Counted from the first letter of the stretch, positions 22,579 through 32,754 are shown. The stretch is DNA of 64,000 nt from Chitinophagaceae bacterium (GCA_947447265.1 CANFKC010000018.1:1-64000), one strand, 5' to 3'. Numbers and translations are program-made. The notes: generated by a model from the letters alone, not told the origin.

Positions 22579-24075
22579 ATGGAACACGATTTAAAATTAT
22601 ATAATTCATATACCCGCCAGAAAGAAAAATTCCAATCTATAGTGCCCGGCTATGCCGGTTTATATGTGTGCGGACCTACCGTATCCGGTGAGTCGCATCT
22701 GGGACATGCAAGGCCATATATTACGTTCGATGTGGTGCAGCGTTACCTGAAACATCTCGGATATAAAGTGCGCTATGTGCGTAATATTACCGATGCAGGC
22801 CATTTTGAAGAAGAAGGCCGTGAGGCGCAGGACAAGGTAAGTGAGAAGGCCAAACTTGAGAAAATGGAACCGATGGAAATGGTGCAGAAATACACCAATA
22901 TGTTCCATCATGGTATGCATTTGTTCAATTGCGTTGAGCCAAGTATAGAGCCTACAGCTACAGGGCACATTATTGAGCAGATAAACATGATAGAGACCAT
23001 CATTGAAAAGGGCTATGCCTACGAGGTGAATGGGTCGGTATATTTTGACGTAGGCAAGTACGCGGCAAGCTATCCTTACGGCAAGCTTTCAGGTAGGGTA
23101 TTGGAAGACCAGCTGGAAACTACCCGCGAACTTGACGGGCAAGAAGAGAAACGCAATAAGGCAGACTTTGCATTATGGAAGAATGCGCCGCCAGAGCATA
23201 TTATGCGCTGGAAGAGCCCATGGGGCGAAGGTTTCCCGGGTTGGCATATTGAGTGCTCCGCGATGAGCAGTAAATACCTGGGTGAGGTGTTTGATATACA
23301 TGGCGGTGGGATGGACCTGCAATTTCCGCACCACGAAAGCGAAATAGCGCAGAGTACTATTGCTCACGGACATGCACCGGTTAACTACTGGATGCACAAT
23401 AACATGATAACCATCAACGGCAAGAAGATGGGTAAGAGTTATAACAACGTAATTAAGCTGTCAGAGTTATTCAGTGGTAACCACCCCATACTGGAACAGG
23501 CTTACCACCCGATGGTGGTACGGTTTTATATTTTACAGACGCACTACCGCAGCACGCTCGATTTCGGTAACGAAGCATTGCAGGCCGCAGAGCGTGCCGC
23601 CCGCAGGCTATGGGATGCCTACGATATTATGCAGAAGATAGTACATCCTGGCAATGCTACCCCAACTGATGCAGCGCTTGACCAACAGGTTGTAAAATTG
23701 TGCAATGAGTTCACCGAATTCATGAACGACGATTTTAATACCGCCAAGGTTATTGCCAATATGTTTGAGCTGGCACCGATAATTAATGGAATGAAGGGCG
23801 GACAGGTAAAAACAGACGCTATATCTGCCGCTACATTTGAATTGATGAAAACCAATTTCAAAGTGTTCCTGGAAGATATACTGGGAATGCAACAGCTGGC
23901 TGTGCCTCAAAGCAATAAACTGGGCCAGGTGTTACAAGTGTTAATGGATATTCGTGCGGAAGCCAAAAAGCGTAAAGATTTCGCGACCAGCGACCAGATA
24001 CGCAATAAGCTTGCCGAAAGCGGAGTTATTATCAAAGACGAAAAGGACGGCAGTACTTCTTTTACAATAGAGTAG
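22579..24075 (+). CDS. cysS: Cysteinyl-tRNA synthetase
   Basis: 498 residues, the usual length. Charges tRNA-Cys in the cytoplasm. Class I motifs: H-L-G-H (residues 40-43, the HIGH motif) and K-M-G-K-S (283-287, the KMSKS motif). Zinc-site residues appear as C in Y-V-C-G-P-T-V (about 31), C in H-I-E-C-S-A-M-S (about 224), and H-H-E in F-P-H-H-E-S-E. The C-terminal helical domain (F-N-T-A-K-V... and [16 protein letters not shown]) recognises the anticodon. Followed by a terminator at 24095. Confidence 0.97.
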   Translation: MEHDLKLYNSYTRQKEKFQSIVPGYAGLYVCGPTVSGESHLGHARPYITFDVVQRYLKHLGYKVRYVRNITDAGHFEEEGREAQDKVSEKAKLEKMEPMEMVQKYTNMFHHGMHLFNCVEPSIEPTATGHIIEQINMIETIIEKGYAYEVNGSVYFDVGKYAASYPYGKLSGRVLEDQLETTRELDGQEEKRNKADFALWKNAPPEHIMRWKSPWGEGFPGWHIECSAMSSKYLGEVFDIHGGGMDLQFPHHESEIAQSTIAHGHAPVNYWMHNNMITINGKKMGKSYNNVIKLSELFSGNHPILEQAYHPMVVRFYILQTHYRSTLDFGNEALQAAERAARRLWDAYDIMQKIVHPGNATPTDAALDQQVVKLCNEFTEFMNDDFNTAKVIANMFELAPIINGMKGGQVKTDAISAATFELMKTNFKVFLEDILGMQQLAVPQSNKLGQVLQVLMDIRAEAKKRKDFATSDQIRNKLAESGVIIKDEKDGSTSFTIE

Positions 24076-24094
24076 TATGTTTACACAATTATAG

Positions 24095-24125
24095 AAATCC
24101 TGCAAGTTTTAAGTTTGCAGGATTT
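24095..24125 (+). terminator. Terminator after cysS
   Basis: AAATCCTGCAA-gttttaagt-TTGCAGGATTT, an 11-bp perfect stem ending in T residues, 20 bases after the cysS stop codon. Confidence 0.8.
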
Positions 24126-24242
24126 TTAGATTATGCCAACCACGTCGCCGATTTTACGAAAGGAAAGTTAAGTTTGTCGGCTAGCTGCTTGCAATGGCAA
24201 GGCTGCAATCGGATTTAATAATTTTTATATAATTTTGCTGGT

Positions 24243-24410
24243 ATGGAAAATGCTGTAGAAAAAGAGAAGCCAATGAACTCAAAAGGTGCTGCTATTTTCA
24301 AGACTATGCTTGACGACAAAAGAGCCGCGCATGAACATTTGAAAAAAGGCGGTGAACTTGAAGGAATTTTAAGAGAACTAAAACATAAGCATTGCACCTT
24401 ACCCCTATAA
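24243..24410 (+). CDS. Small 55-residue charged helical protein
   Basis: ATG at 24243 to TAA at 24408. The product (M-E-N-A-V-E-K-E-K-P-M-N-S-K-G...) is rich in Lys and Glu, with a helix containing M-L-D-D-K-R-A-A-H-E-H-L-K-K-G-G-E-L and ending K-H-K-H-C-T-L-P-L. Amino-acid content and in-frame codon choice look like a real protein rather than a chance frame, and it fills an otherwise empty 450-base gap. Function unknown; small DNA- or RNA-associated proteins often look like this. Confidence 0.55.
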   Translation: MENAVEKEKPMNSKGAAIFKTMLDDKRAAHEHLKKGGELEGILRELKHKHCTLPL

Positions 24411-24526
24411 AGTACATTTCTTTGATTATAGTTTTCTTTCCCTGATTATCCTGAATTTTCAAGGGAATAATTAAACATCAAACCATCGTTCAGATCGCCT
24501 GTTCAGATAGCGCAAGCCAATCATAA

Positions 24527-26350
24527 ATGAAGAAAATTTCGAGATTACTAAAATACCTGGCAGACTATAAGGGCAAAATAGGTCTTTATTTTATTTTTAA
24601 TTTGCTGAGTATCCTTTTTTCTTTACTCACAATTACCATGTTAGTACCTGTTTTGCAGGTGCTGTTCAAACAACAGGATTCTGCTGCCGCTAAGATGGTG
24701 GCACCAACCAGGCAGGCTTCTATTGGTCTAATTAACCAGGCATCTGCTTATTTTAAGAGCATTATTGAGCATGAAGACAAACTAAGGGCGCTGGCCATGG
24801 TTTGCGTAGCGGTAGTGATATTTACCGTACTTAAGAACCTTTTCCTGTACCTGGCACTATATGTGCTTAACCCACTGCGTAACGCGGTTTTGCGCCGCCT
24901 GCGCGATGACCTTTTTGCCAAAACGCTGTCTTTGCCAATTGGTTTCTTTACTGAGGAGCGCAAGGGCGATCTTATTTCCCGCATGACCAATGACATTAAT
25001 GAGGTTGAGCTTTCTGTAATGAGTGTACTGGAAGTTTTTATCCGCGAGCCACTGACTATTATGGTGTATCTGTGTGCCATGTTCTTTTTTAGTGTGAAGC
25101 TTACTTTGTTCCTGCTTATTTTCTTGCCAGTTGCGGGGCTTATAATAGGCCGCATCAGTAAGTCGCTGCGCAAATCGTCTAACATCGCCCAGGAACAGTT
25201 GGGCAGCATGATGGGGGTAATCGATGAAACTTTAGTTGGTATGAGGGTGTTGAAGGCGTTCAGTGCTGAAAAGCACCAGCACCTCAAGTTCATGAAAATG
25301 AACAATACTTTATTCCATACGCGTAACCGCATTGCAGCGCGTCGCGAACTGGCTTCGCCCATGTCAGAAACCATGGGTATTATTGTGGTGAGCATTATTT
25401 TATGGTTTGGCGGCCGGATAGTATTTTCAGGAAGCGGGTTCGATGGTGCGTCGTTTTTGGGCTACATCGGTATGTTCACGCAAATCATTAACCCATTCAA
25501 AAACCTTTCTGCTGCTTTTTACAATGTTCAAAAGGGCACTTCAGCAATTGACAGGATAGAGCACCTGCTGCATGTTGAAAATAACATTACAGATGCCCCG
25601 GCTGCATTGCCAATAAAATCGTTTGAGCAAAAAATACAGTTCAAAAATGTGCAGTTCAGCTATGGCGATAAGAAGATAATTAACGGTATCAGCTTCGATA
25701 TTGAAAAAGGAAAGGTAATAGCCCTGGTAGGCGCTTCAGGAGCAGGTAAGAGCACGCTTGTTGACCTGATTCCACGTTTTCATGATGTTACCGGAGGGGA
25801 AATATTGATAGATGGTGTAGATATAAGGAACTACAAAATTGATGATCTGCGTCGCCTTATGGGCGTGGTGAGCCAGGACCCGATCTTATTTAACGATACT
25901 ATTTACAACAACATAGCACTGGGTACTGGCGGAGCCAGTAAAGCAGGAGTAGAAGAGGCGGCGCGTATTGCGCATGCCGATAAATTCATTATGCTCAAAA
26001 GCGAAGGCTACGATACCATGGCGGGCGACCGCGGTGTGCGCCTGAGCGGCGGTGAGCGCCAGAGGGTGACTATTGCAAGGGCGGTATTGAAGAACCCGCC
26101 AATTATGATACTGGATGAGGCTACATCTTCGCTCGACACCGAAAGTGAGCGTATTGTGCAGGAAGCCATTAATACGCTCATGAAAAACCGCACGTGCATT
26201 GTTATTGCTCACCGCCTGAGCACAGTGCAACATGCTGACGAAATTATTGTGCTGGAAAAAGGCAGCATAGCGGAACGCGGCACCCATGCAAGCCTTCTGG
26301 CAAACAACGGTATTTATAAGCGCCTTGTTGAAATGCAGCAGGTAAGGTAA
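24527..26350 (+). CDS. MsbA-like ABC exporter (fused membrane and ATPase domains)
   Basis: 607 residues. Six membrane helices in residues 15-320 (ABC transmembrane type 1), then the ATPase: Walker A G-A-S-G-A-G-K-S-T, Q-loop V-V-S-Q-D-P, signature L-S-G-G-E-R-Q-R, Walker B I-M-I-L-D-E-A-T-S-S-L-D and the switch His in I-A-H-R-L-S-T. A half-transporter that works as a homodimer. The closest characterised group is MsbA, the flippase for lipid A/lipid-linked cargo; other lipid or peptide exporters of the family cannot be excluded. No partner gene adjacent. Confidence 0.88.
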   Translation: MKKISRLLKYLADYKGKIGLYFIFNLLSILFSLLTITMLVPVLQVLFKQQDSAAAKMVAPTRQASIGLINQASAYFKSIIEHEDKLRALAMVCVAVVIFTVLKNLFLYLALYVLNPLRNAVLRRLRDDLFAKTLSLPIGFFTEERKGDLISRMTNDINEVELSVMSVLEVFIREPLTIMVYLCAMFFFSVKLTLFLLIFLPVAGLIIGRISKSLRKSSNIAQEQLGSMMGVIDETLVGMRVLKAFSAEKHQHLKFMKMNNTLFHTRNRIAARRELASPMSETMGIIVVSIILWFGGRIVFSGSGFDGASFLGYIGMFTQIINPFKNLSAAFYNVQKGTSAIDRIEHLLHVENNITDAPAALPIKSFEQKIQFKNVQFSYGDKKIINGISFDIEKGKVIALVGASGAGKSTLVDLIPRFHDVTGGEILIDGVDIRNYKIDDLRRLMGVVSQDPILFNDTIYNNIALGTGGASKAGVEEAARIAHADKFIMLKSEGYDTMAGDRGVRLSGGERQRVTIARAVLKNPPIMILDEATSSLDTESERIVQEAINTLMKNRTCIVIAHRLSTVQHADEIIVLEKGSIAERGTHASLLANNGIYKRLVEMQQVR

Positions 26351-26637
26351 TTCACAAAAAACGGTCTGGAAAAAGTAATGCGGGATAGTCGTGCTATGCC
26401 CGTAAATCGGTTTGGTATGCTTTGGGTTACGCTGCCAGGCCAAGGTTAGCCTAAGCTGTGAAAAGTGCAATAAATACTGTAAAAAATATAACCTTGCCGT
26501 AAATAATAGCCGCAACTTTGCAACAGCCATTAGCAGTAAAAGGTCCTTTTATTAAAACAAAATGATCTTTAACTTGCGATAAGGGATATAATACGTAGTT
26601 TACAACAATAAGGTGAAGAAAATACTACTACACTGCT

Positions 26638-27558
26638 ATGGACTTTAAAGACTACTATAAAATACTGGGTGTGGCTAAAACTGCTACAGCGGATGACATT
26701 AAAAAGGCTTACCGCAAACTTGCAGTTAAATACCATCCGGATAAAAACCAGGGTGACAAAGCGGCTGAAGAAAAGTTTAAAGAAATAGGGGAAGCTCACG
26801 AAGTACTTGAGGATCCGGAAAAGAGAAAGAAGTACGATGAACTGGGGGCAAACTGGAAAAACTACCAGCAGGGCGGTGGCACCCAAGGCTATGAAGGCTT
26901 CAGGAATGCTAACCGTGGCGGTGGGTATCAATCGTCAACCAGCGACCAGTATGATGACGGCAATTTTTCCGACTTTTTCGAGAGCTTTTTTGGTGGAGGT
27001 GGTTTTAACAGGGGCGGTGGCAAGTCGCGCGCCTATAAAGGAGAAGACTATACTGCCCAGGTGCAAGTATCGCTGGAAGAGGCTTATATTGGCACAACCC
27101 GGGTTTTAAACCTAGGTGAGCAGAAGCTGCAAATGAAAATTAAGCCCGGAATAACAGACGGGCAGAAGCTGCGACTGAAAGGCAAGGGTGGAGCGGGGAT
27201 TAATGGCGGCGTGGCCGGTGATATTTTTATTACAGTCCGGGTAACAGAACATAGCTACTATAAGCGTAAGGAAGACGACGTGTACTGCACCATAAACGTA
27301 GACCTTTATACAGCCATACTAGGCGGTCAAACAGTGGTAAAAACCCTGCGTAACGCACTTAACGTAAATATAGCCAAGGAAACCGACAATGGTAAGGTGT
27401 TGCGGCTAAAAGGAATGGGTATGCCAAAGTATGGTAAGGAAGATGAATTTGGCGATATGTACGCGACAGTAAACATAACCATGCCGAAAAACCTATCGGA
27501 TAAAGAACAAGAGCTATTCAGAGAATTATCATGTTTTAAAAATGCATCCCATGACTGA
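26638..27558 (+). CDS. CbpA-type J-domain co-chaperone
   Basis: 306 residues. N-terminal J domain (residues 4-68) with the H-P-D motif in K-Y-H-P-D-K-N that stimulates DnaK; a Gly/Phe-rich linker ([11 protein letters not shown]); then two beta C-terminal substrate-binding domains ([16 protein letters not shown] and V-N-I-T-M-P). The Cys-rich zinc-finger domain of DnaJ is absent, which places it with CbpA/DnaJ class B. Its last 17 bases overlap the next gene. Confidence 0.9.
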   Translation: MDFKDYYKILGVAKTATADDIKKAYRKLAVKYHPDKNQGDKAAEEKFKEIGEAHEVLEDPEKRKKYDELGANWKNYQQGGGTQGYEGFRNANRGGGYQSSTSDQYDDGNFSDFFESFFGGGGFNRGGGKSRAYKGEDYTAQVQVSLEEAYIGTTRVLNLGEQKLQMKIKPGITDGQKLRLKGKGGAGINGGVAGDIFITVRVTEHSYYKRKEDDVYCTINVDLYTAILGGQTVVKTLRNALNVNIAKETDNGKVLRLKGMGMPKYGKEDEFGDMYATVNITMPKNLSDKEQELFRELSCFKNASHD

Positions 27559-27907
27559 ACAATTTAGCCAACCCGGAAATTATATTGAGCCATTGCAGGC
27601 ACCGTATTGGTTCTTTGAGGCAAAACTCAACTACCTGTTGACCGAAGTTATGGAGGAGTTAGGCATAGACAATGAAAACGACATAGCCACCTCGCTCAGC
27701 AGGGCACTCAGGGCTTGCGACACCCTGCAATTGCCCATCAGCCGTAATTTCAGAAAGGTATTCCGGTCAGAAGGCCACCAGATGAAGTCTGATTGGGAAA
27801 TTTCGCCCGTGGCCTGCTACTTGCTTGTTATTAATTGCAACCCCACTTACGAAAGCGTAGCAAAAGCGCAATTGTACTTTGCCCTAAACAGGGTAGCGCA
27901 CGGGTAG
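27542..27907 (+). CDS. DinD/BRO-like small protein overlapping the J-protein gene
   Basis: 121 residues (or 118 from the ATG at 27551). The C-terminal half, [21 protein letters not shown]-followed by [12 protein letters not shown], resembles the D-Y-x-L-S-R-Y-A-C-Y-L-I-A-x-N-G-D and A-x-A-Q-x-Y-F-A-V-Q region of DinD and BRO/antirepressor-type proteins, and the N-terminal [10 protein letters not shown] fits the same domain's start. It is shorter than DinD. It overlaps the CbpA-like gene by 17 bases, where other bacteria encode the unrelated modulator CbpM. Coupled translation implies a shared role, not yet known. Confidence 0.55.
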   Translation: MHPMTEQFSQPGNYIEPLQAPYWFFEAKLNYLLTEVMEELGIDNENDIATSLSRALRACDTLQLPISRNFRKVFRSEGHQMKSDWEISPVACYLLVINCNPTYESVAKAQLYFALNRVAHG

Positions 27908-27953
27908 TAAAATATTGAGGTTGGGTATGGGAGGTTGACTGAATAATAAAAAA

Positions 27954-27979
27954 ACAGGGCCCAATAATTTGAGCCCTGT
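27954..27979. terminator. Bidirectional terminator between convergent genes
   Basis: ACAGGGC...GCCCTGT stem with A tract on the left and T-rich sequence on the right, between the plus-strand 27542 gene and the minus-strand TonB receptor gene. Confidence 0.75.
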
Positions 27980-28020
27980 GTATTGGAAAAAGGTTTTAAT
28001 GAATAAGAATAAAAAAATGC

Positions 28021-30267
28021 TTACCACCTAAACGTTATCCCACCCATTACATTAAACCCTGCTTGTGGGTAGTAGTAATTCTGGGTAGTAAATTTTGAAT
28101 CAGAAATGTAGCTGAAGGTATAGCCGTTATTTGCGTACATGCTCCCGAAAATATTATTAAGTGCCAGTGTGGCTATGATCTCTTTAAAAGGGCGCGTTTT
28201 TACTGAATAGCGTACCAATGCATTGAAGTAATTGTATTCTTTTATTGCCCGTCCATCGTTCTGGGTATTATCCAGGTAATGCTTACCTACATATTTGCTG
28301 GTAAGGTCAACACCTAGTGTGCTGCCCTTTTTGCCATTGAGCAATGTAAATGCCGCTGTGGCAGCAGAAATGAAGTTGGGAGAAAATGCAATATCCTTGT
28401 TGCCGTGGTTAATAGTGCGCTGCGCAGTGCTATCGTAGTTGTCAATATACTCTGTGAAGTTGTCAATTTTGTTGCGCGACAAGGTTGCGTTGCCCAATAG
28501 TTTTAGCCATTTGGTTACTGTAATGCCTGCCTGTAATTCAATACCTGCCCTGTAACTTGCATTTACATTCGTTTGGGTATATGCGCCAACGTCGTTGAGC
28601 TGCCCGGTTAAAACCAACTGGTTGTGGTAGTACATATAGTAGCCGTTAACGCTTGCATTCCATTTTTTACGGGTTATTTCATAACCTGCTTCACCGTCCA
28701 CCAATTGTTCGGGTTTAGGCAGGTGCAGGGCATCTGTTTCAAAAGCACCCCTGGTCGGCTCGCGGTTGCCTACGGCGACTGAAGCGTAAATGCGTTCGCG
28801 CTGGGCGTCGGTATTGCTAAGTAAGTAGGTAATACCCGCTTTAGGGTTGAAGAAGTTATAATTCACATCGCGGCGAATCAGTGGATTGTGGCGGAAGCCA
28901 TTCATGAAATAGGCAACATTCCTGTACTGCACATCGGCAAAAAGTATGGCTTTGCCTACATTCTGTTCTGCTTTCAGAAATACGTTCAGGTCATTTTTCT
29001 GTGCGTCATTCTGGTACCATTTATAGTTATCCGTGAAACCTCCGTATTGCGCCCAGGTTACGTTCCCATAGGTGAGATTAGCGAATTGTGACCAGCCGCC
29101 ACCCAGTGTAACGTGTGTTTTCTCTTTTGCATATTGCAACGAAAACACGCCGCCATAGTAATAGTTATCAAGCCATAAGCGACGGATAAGGTCGGTTTGG
29201 GTAACTGTATCGCCTTTAAGGCTCACAAGGTCAGGAATGCCGTAGTCAGCATAAGACGCCATGGCCTTATATTCTTCGTAATAACCTTTACCGCGTGTTA
29301 AAAACAGCCCTGCATGTCCAATCAGTGCCGAACTGAATTTATGATCGGCAAACAACTGGTAGTAATTCTGCATGTAGTTATCGGTCTGGTTATTGTAAAA
29401 TGTGCCGTCACTTTTCATGCCCAGTTCATTGTACCTCCTATTCGTACCAAGTGAATCCTGAGGAACGCCATTCCACGCCTGGCCGGTTTTTTCGGTGCCT
29501 GGCATAAACAGAAAATGGAAAGATGTACGTTCATTGGGCGTCCAGCCGGCAGTAAACTGCATAGATTTCAGGTCGCTGGCGGAGCGCTGTATGTATCCAT
29601 CAGATGATATTTTAGAAAACCGCACATCAAACTGCCAGCCTCCTTTCAGAAGGCCCGTACCTGCAGCGAGCGTATTTTTAAAAGTGTTGAAAGAGCCTAC
29701 GCTTGTGCTGTAAATAACGCCGGCACTATCCATTTGTTGCAGGTTGCTTATGCTTATGGTAGCACCAAAAGCACCCGCGCCATTAGTGGAAGTACCTACG
29801 CCGCGTTGTATTTGTATAGAATTAGTGGAAGAAGCTATATCCGGTATATCCACAAAAAATGTTGCCTGCTCTTCAGGGTCGTTTACGGGCATACCATTGA
29901 AAGTAACATTAATGCGCGTAGGGTCAGTACCCCTGATATGGATTCCAGTATAACCTACCCCGGCGCCCGCATCGGTATTCACCACCGCGGAAGGCGTGTA
30001 CTGCAACAACATTGGCAGGTCCTGTCCCAGATTCATTTTGGCGATATCAGCCCGTTTCAGGTCGGTTTTTGCGAAGGGTGAGTTGGCTGTGGCGCGGAGG
30101 CTCCTCACTTCCACGGGTTGCAGCTCACTTACTTTTTTAGGTTGGGTTGCTACTGTGTCTGTTTGTACATCTTCGTCAGTAGTGTCAACAGCCGGCTTGG
30201 TTTGCGCATGTCCCAGCGTTGCGGTTGCCGCAGAAATGGCAGAAAGAAGAAATAGTTTTTTCAGCAT
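28021..30267 (-). CDS. TonB-dependent outer-membrane receptor, probably for thiamine compounds
   Basis: 748 residues. Signal peptide ends at G-H-A-Q (about 22). A TonB-box-like stretch (L-Q-P-V-E-V-R-S-L) precedes the plug domain (I-A-K-M-N-L-G-Q-D-L-P-M-L-L, G-I-H-I-R-G-T-D-P-T-R-I-N-V-T-F-N-G-M, G-A-F-G-A-T-I) and then a 22-strand barrel ending V-M-G-G-I-T-F-R-W, with the usual terminal aromatic. These receptors import scarce ligands using energy from TonB-ExbBD. A thiamine-pyrophosphate riboswitch sits in its leader (30395-30469), which is the main reason to assign thiamine, its phosphates or a precursor as ligand. No inner-membrane transporter is adjacent. Confidence 0.88.
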   Translation of the reverse strand: MLKKLFLLSAISAATATLGHAQTKPAVDTTDEDVQTDTVATQPKKVSELQPVEVRSLRATANSPFAKTDLKRADIAKMNLGQDLPMLLQYTPSAVVNTDAGAGVGYTGIHIRGTDPTRINVTFNGMPVNDPEEQATFFVDIPDIASSTNSIQIQRGVGTSTNGAGAFGATISISNLQQMDSAGVIYSTSVGSFNTFKNTLAAGTGLLKGGWQFDVRFSKISSDGYIQRSASDLKSMQFTAGWTPNERTSFHFLFMPGTEKTGQAWNGVPQDSLGTNRRYNELGMKSDGTFYNNQTDNYMQNYYQLFADHKFSSALIGHAGLFLTRGKGYYEEYKAMASYADYGIPDLVSLKGDTVTQTDLIRRLWLDNYYYGGVFSLQYAKEKTHVTLGGGWSQFANLTYGNVTWAQYGGFTDNYKWYQNDAQKNDLNVFLKAEQNVGKAILFADVQYRNVAYFMNGFRHNPLIRRDVNYNFFNPKAGITYLLSNTDAQRERIYASVAVGNREPTRGAFETDALHLPKPEQLVDGEAGYEITRKKWNASVNGYYMYYHNQLVLTGQLNDVGAYTQTNVNASYRAGIELQAGITVTKWLKLLGNATLSRNKIDNFTEYIDNYDSTAQRTINHGNKDIAFSPNFISAATAAFTLLNGKKGSTLGVDLTSKYVGKHYLDNTQNDGRAIKEYNYFNALVRYSVKTRPFKEIIATLALNNIFGSMYANNGYTFSYISDSKFTTQNYYYPQAGFNVMGGITFRW

Positions 30268-30394
30268 TGTATTGCTTTTTAATGGTTACGGGGGTGCCAT
30301 AACGAAAAAGCCCAAGCATTTTTTCTGCATTAACCAAGGCTCGTCAGCCAATAGTAGTATTGCAGGTAATTGTAAACAAAAAAATCGCTGAAGT

Positions 30395-30469
30395 TTTACA
30401 TCCCTAACCGGCATTACCCGGTCCAGGTTCAGCGGGTATGATCTCAGCCTTTATATTTCGGCACCCCGT
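30395..30469 (-). promoter_or_regulatory. TPP (thi-box) riboswitch
   Basis: On the minus strand the order of conserved blocks is GGGGTGCC, GGCTGAGATCATACCC, GCTGAACCTG, CCGGGTAATGCCGG and TTAGGGA, the standard TPP aptamer with its helices closing correctly. About 125 bases downstream, before the receptor start, a weak hairpin with a T run (GGGCTTTTTC, about 30303-30340) could be the expression platform. Binding of TPP would lower expression of the receptor. Confidence 0.93.
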
Positions 30470-30486
30470 TGCAATAATTATTGCAA
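30469..30486. repeat. 18-base palindrome next to the TPP riboswitch
   Basis: TTGCAATAATTATTGCAA, perfectly symmetric, directly upstream of the aptamer in the receptor's direction and just downstream of a minus-strand TACCTTTG element (30489-30496). It lies at the expected transcription start, so it may be an operator or part of the first RNA helix. Confidence 0.5.
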
Positions 30487-30574
30487 GGCAAAGGTAGAGC
30501 ATTTGGAAATACGCACTACGGTATCGTCATATTTTTATGATCGCTAACCGAAGCAAATTGTAAGTACGTACCGC

Positions 30575-30582
30575 TACTTTTG
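30575..30582 (+). promoter_or_regulatory. TAnnTTTG -7 element for the first Omp28-like gene
   Basis: TACTTTTG, about 80 bases before the ATG at 30664. The long leader is T- and A-rich. No convincing -33 box. Confidence 0.45.
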
Positions 30583-30663
30583 TTGATTTGGTAATATTTT
30601 TTTAATTTTAAGTTTAAATAACTATTTTTGGACCTCCTATTATTTCTTTAAAAAAAATCAATA

Positions 30664-32613
30664 ATGAAAAAAACATTTACTTACTTAGCATTGGCTGCAT
30701 GCCTCGCTATCAGTACAAAAGGAACTTCGCAGGTTATTTACTCTGAAGACTTTGAAGGTGTTACTTTCCCATCTCTGCCAACAGGCTGGAGCCAGAACGT
30801 AACTCCTAACGATTCTGTGGGTTGGAACTCTGGTGACAACACCACTTTGGGTTCAACCGCTTTCAACATGAATTCGCATACAAACTTTGTTGGCGTAAAC
30901 GATGATGGTCATCAGTTTGCTGCTAACACTGATATCTTATTAAAATCAGGCACTTTCAGCCTTTCTTCCGCTTCAGCTCCTTATTTGTCATTCGATTGCT
31001 GCTACCTGCATGGCACATACAGCGGTGCTACTGAAGATGCTACCGTTGAAGTATCTTATGATGGTGGTTCTACATGGTCTGTTATAGCTACACTTGCGGC
31101 TAACGCTAACTTCTGGTGGGAACCACGTTATATTAACATGAGTGCAGCAGCAGGACATTCAAGCGTAATGCTTGGCTTCCGTTATAAAGATGCTGGTGGC
31201 TGGTTATACGGTTTCGCAGTAGATAACATTAAAGTATTCACTCCTCCAACTAACGATCTTGGTTTGCTTTCAATAGCGCCAATGTCAGGTACACCACAAT
31301 CATATGGTGTTGGTGGCAGCAATATTACGATGACAGGCAACGTGTTTAACTATGGCGCAACTGCCGTTACATCATACGACGTGCATTATGTATTTAATGG
31401 TGGTTCAGTTGTAACTAACACTGTTTCTGCAAGTATCGCTCCTTTCACAGCTGGTAGCTTTACCGCTACTACACCGGTAACATTGCCAACAACTAACGGT
31501 GCATACCCAATCTACATGTGGGTATCATTAACAGGCGATGCGAACAGTGCAAATGACAGCAGCGTTCTGGATACCCTGAATTCAGTTTCTTTTATGCCAA
31601 CTAAGAAACTGGCAATAGAAGAAGGTACTGGTACATGGTGCGGATGGTGCGTACGTGGTATTGTTTATATGGATTCTTTAAGGACCCTTTATGGCAATAA
31701 CGTTAGCCTGGTAGCCGTGCACAATGGCGACCCTATGACTGTATCAGCTTACGATAGCTGGATGGGCTCTAAAATTTCCGGTTATCCTTCAGTAGTTATT
31801 GACCGTACGATTGTTGGCGACCCAAGTGATCTGTTGGCTGAATACACTGCTCACCACAATGATTTCGGTTTTGCTGACATTACTGCAGCTGCAACCGTTA
31901 CTACTTCATCAGTATCTGTAGCTGTTAACGTTAAGCCAGCGCTTAACCTGAATGGTAACTATCGTCTTGTAATGGTTTTAACTGAAGATAAAGTACATGG
32001 TACTGCTGCAGGTTGGGAACAACACAACTACTACAGCGGCTCAACTACCAACATTTTAAGTGGTGGTGGTGTTAACTACAACACAGCTCCATCAACAATA
32101 CCTGCTACAAGCATGTATTATGAGCATGTTGCACGTTCTATCACTCCAGGTGCAACCGGTGCTTCTTCATCAGCGCTGCCTACAGCAATGGTTGCAGGTA
32201 CTAACTACCCATTGACTTTAACAGCACCTGTAACTGCAGGTTGGAACCTGAACTATATGCATGCTATCGTAATGTTGCTTGACAACACTACCGGCCGCGT
32301 ATTGAACACTCAGAATGCTACCCTTACTTTGGGTGTGAATAATGTTGCGAACAGCGTAGAAGCAATCAGCGTTTACCCTAACCCAACTACAGCAAACGCT
32401 AATGTTGCTTTCACATTGCAGAACGCATCTAAGGTTTCTATTGAAGTATCTGACGTAACTGGCCGTATTTTAAGCACTGTTGCTGGTGCTGAATATGCAG
32501 CTGGCGACCATCAGGTAGAACTTTCTACTGCAAACCTTTCATCAGGTCTTTATAACGTTAACGTTATATCTGAAGCAGGTACTGCAACTACAAGGTTAAC
32601 AGTTATAAAATAA
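30664..32613 (+). CDS. T9SS-exported Omp28-like protein with choice-of-anchor J domain
   Basis: 649 residues. Signal peptide ends K-G-T-S-Q (about 23). Residues about 25-195: cleaved-adhesin/choice-of-anchor J jelly roll (Y-S-E-D-F-E-G-V-T-F-P-S-L-P-T-G-W). Middle: CARDB-like strands. Residues about 315-545: Omp28 region with a thioredoxin-like C-G-W-C motif (326-329) in E-G-T-G-T-W-C-G-W-C-V-R-G. Last 80 residues: type A sorting signal (V-Y-P-N-P-T-T...T-R-L-T-V-I-K). Exported through T9SS to the surface. The C-x-x-C pair could bind or reduce substrates outside. The next gene is a paralog with nearly identical DNA around C-G-W-C. Confidence 0.88.
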   Translation: MKKTFTYLALAACLAISTKGTSQVIYSEDFEGVTFPSLPTGWSQNVTPNDSVGWNSGDNTTLGSTAFNMNSHTNFVGVNDDGHQFAANTDILLKSGTFSLSSASAPYLSFDCCYLHGTYSGATEDATVEVSYDGGSTWSVIATLAANANFWWEPRYINMSAAAGHSSVMLGFRYKDAGGWLYGFAVDNIKVFTPPTNDLGLLSIAPMSGTPQSYGVGGSNITMTGNVFNYGATAVTSYDVHYVFNGGSVVTNTVSASIAPFTAGSFTATTPVTLPTTNGAYPIYMWVSLTGDANSANDSSVLDTLNSVSFMPTKKLAIEEGTGTWCGWCVRGIVYMDSLRTLYGNNVSLVAVHNGDPMTVSAYDSWMGSKISGYPSVVIDRTIVGDPSDLLAEYTAHHNDFGFADITAAATVTTSSVSVAVNVKPALNLNGNYRLVMVLTEDKVHGTAAGWEQHNYYSGSTTNILSGGGVNYNTAPSTIPATSMYYEHVARSITPGATGASSSALPTAMVAGTNYPLTLTAPVTAGWNLNYMHAIVMLLDNTTGRVLNTQNATLTLGVNNVANSVEAISVYPNPTTANANVAFTLQNASKVSIEVSDVTGRILSTVAGAEYAAGDHQVELSTANLSSGLYNVNVISEAGTATTRLTVIK

Positions 32614-32634
32614 TTTTAATTCTGAATTAAAAGT

Positions 32635-32664
32635 AAAATGCCACCCTTTGCGGGGTGGCATTTT
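32635..32664 (+). terminator. Terminator
   Basis: AAAATGCCACCC-tttgcg-GGGTGGCATTTT followed by more T, 22 bases after the stop of the 30664 gene. Confidence 0.9.
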
Positions 32665-32746
32665 TTTTTGAATTTTGTTTCAAGGGGCGCTTTTATTTTC
32701 GTTAAAATTATTTTTTACGAAAACGATTTTCTATTTTAGTTTTAAT

Positions 32747-32754
32747 TACATTTG
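32747..32754 (+). promoter_or_regulatory. TAnnTTTG -7 element for the second Omp28-like gene
   Basis: TACATTTG, 41 bases before the ATG at 32795, giving a leader of about 35 bases. Confidence 0.5.

Noticed and set aside
27542-27907. CbpM modulator following cbpA
   Set aside because: Right position, but the sequence has a DinD/BRO-like C-terminal half and lacks the MerR-like helices of CbpM.
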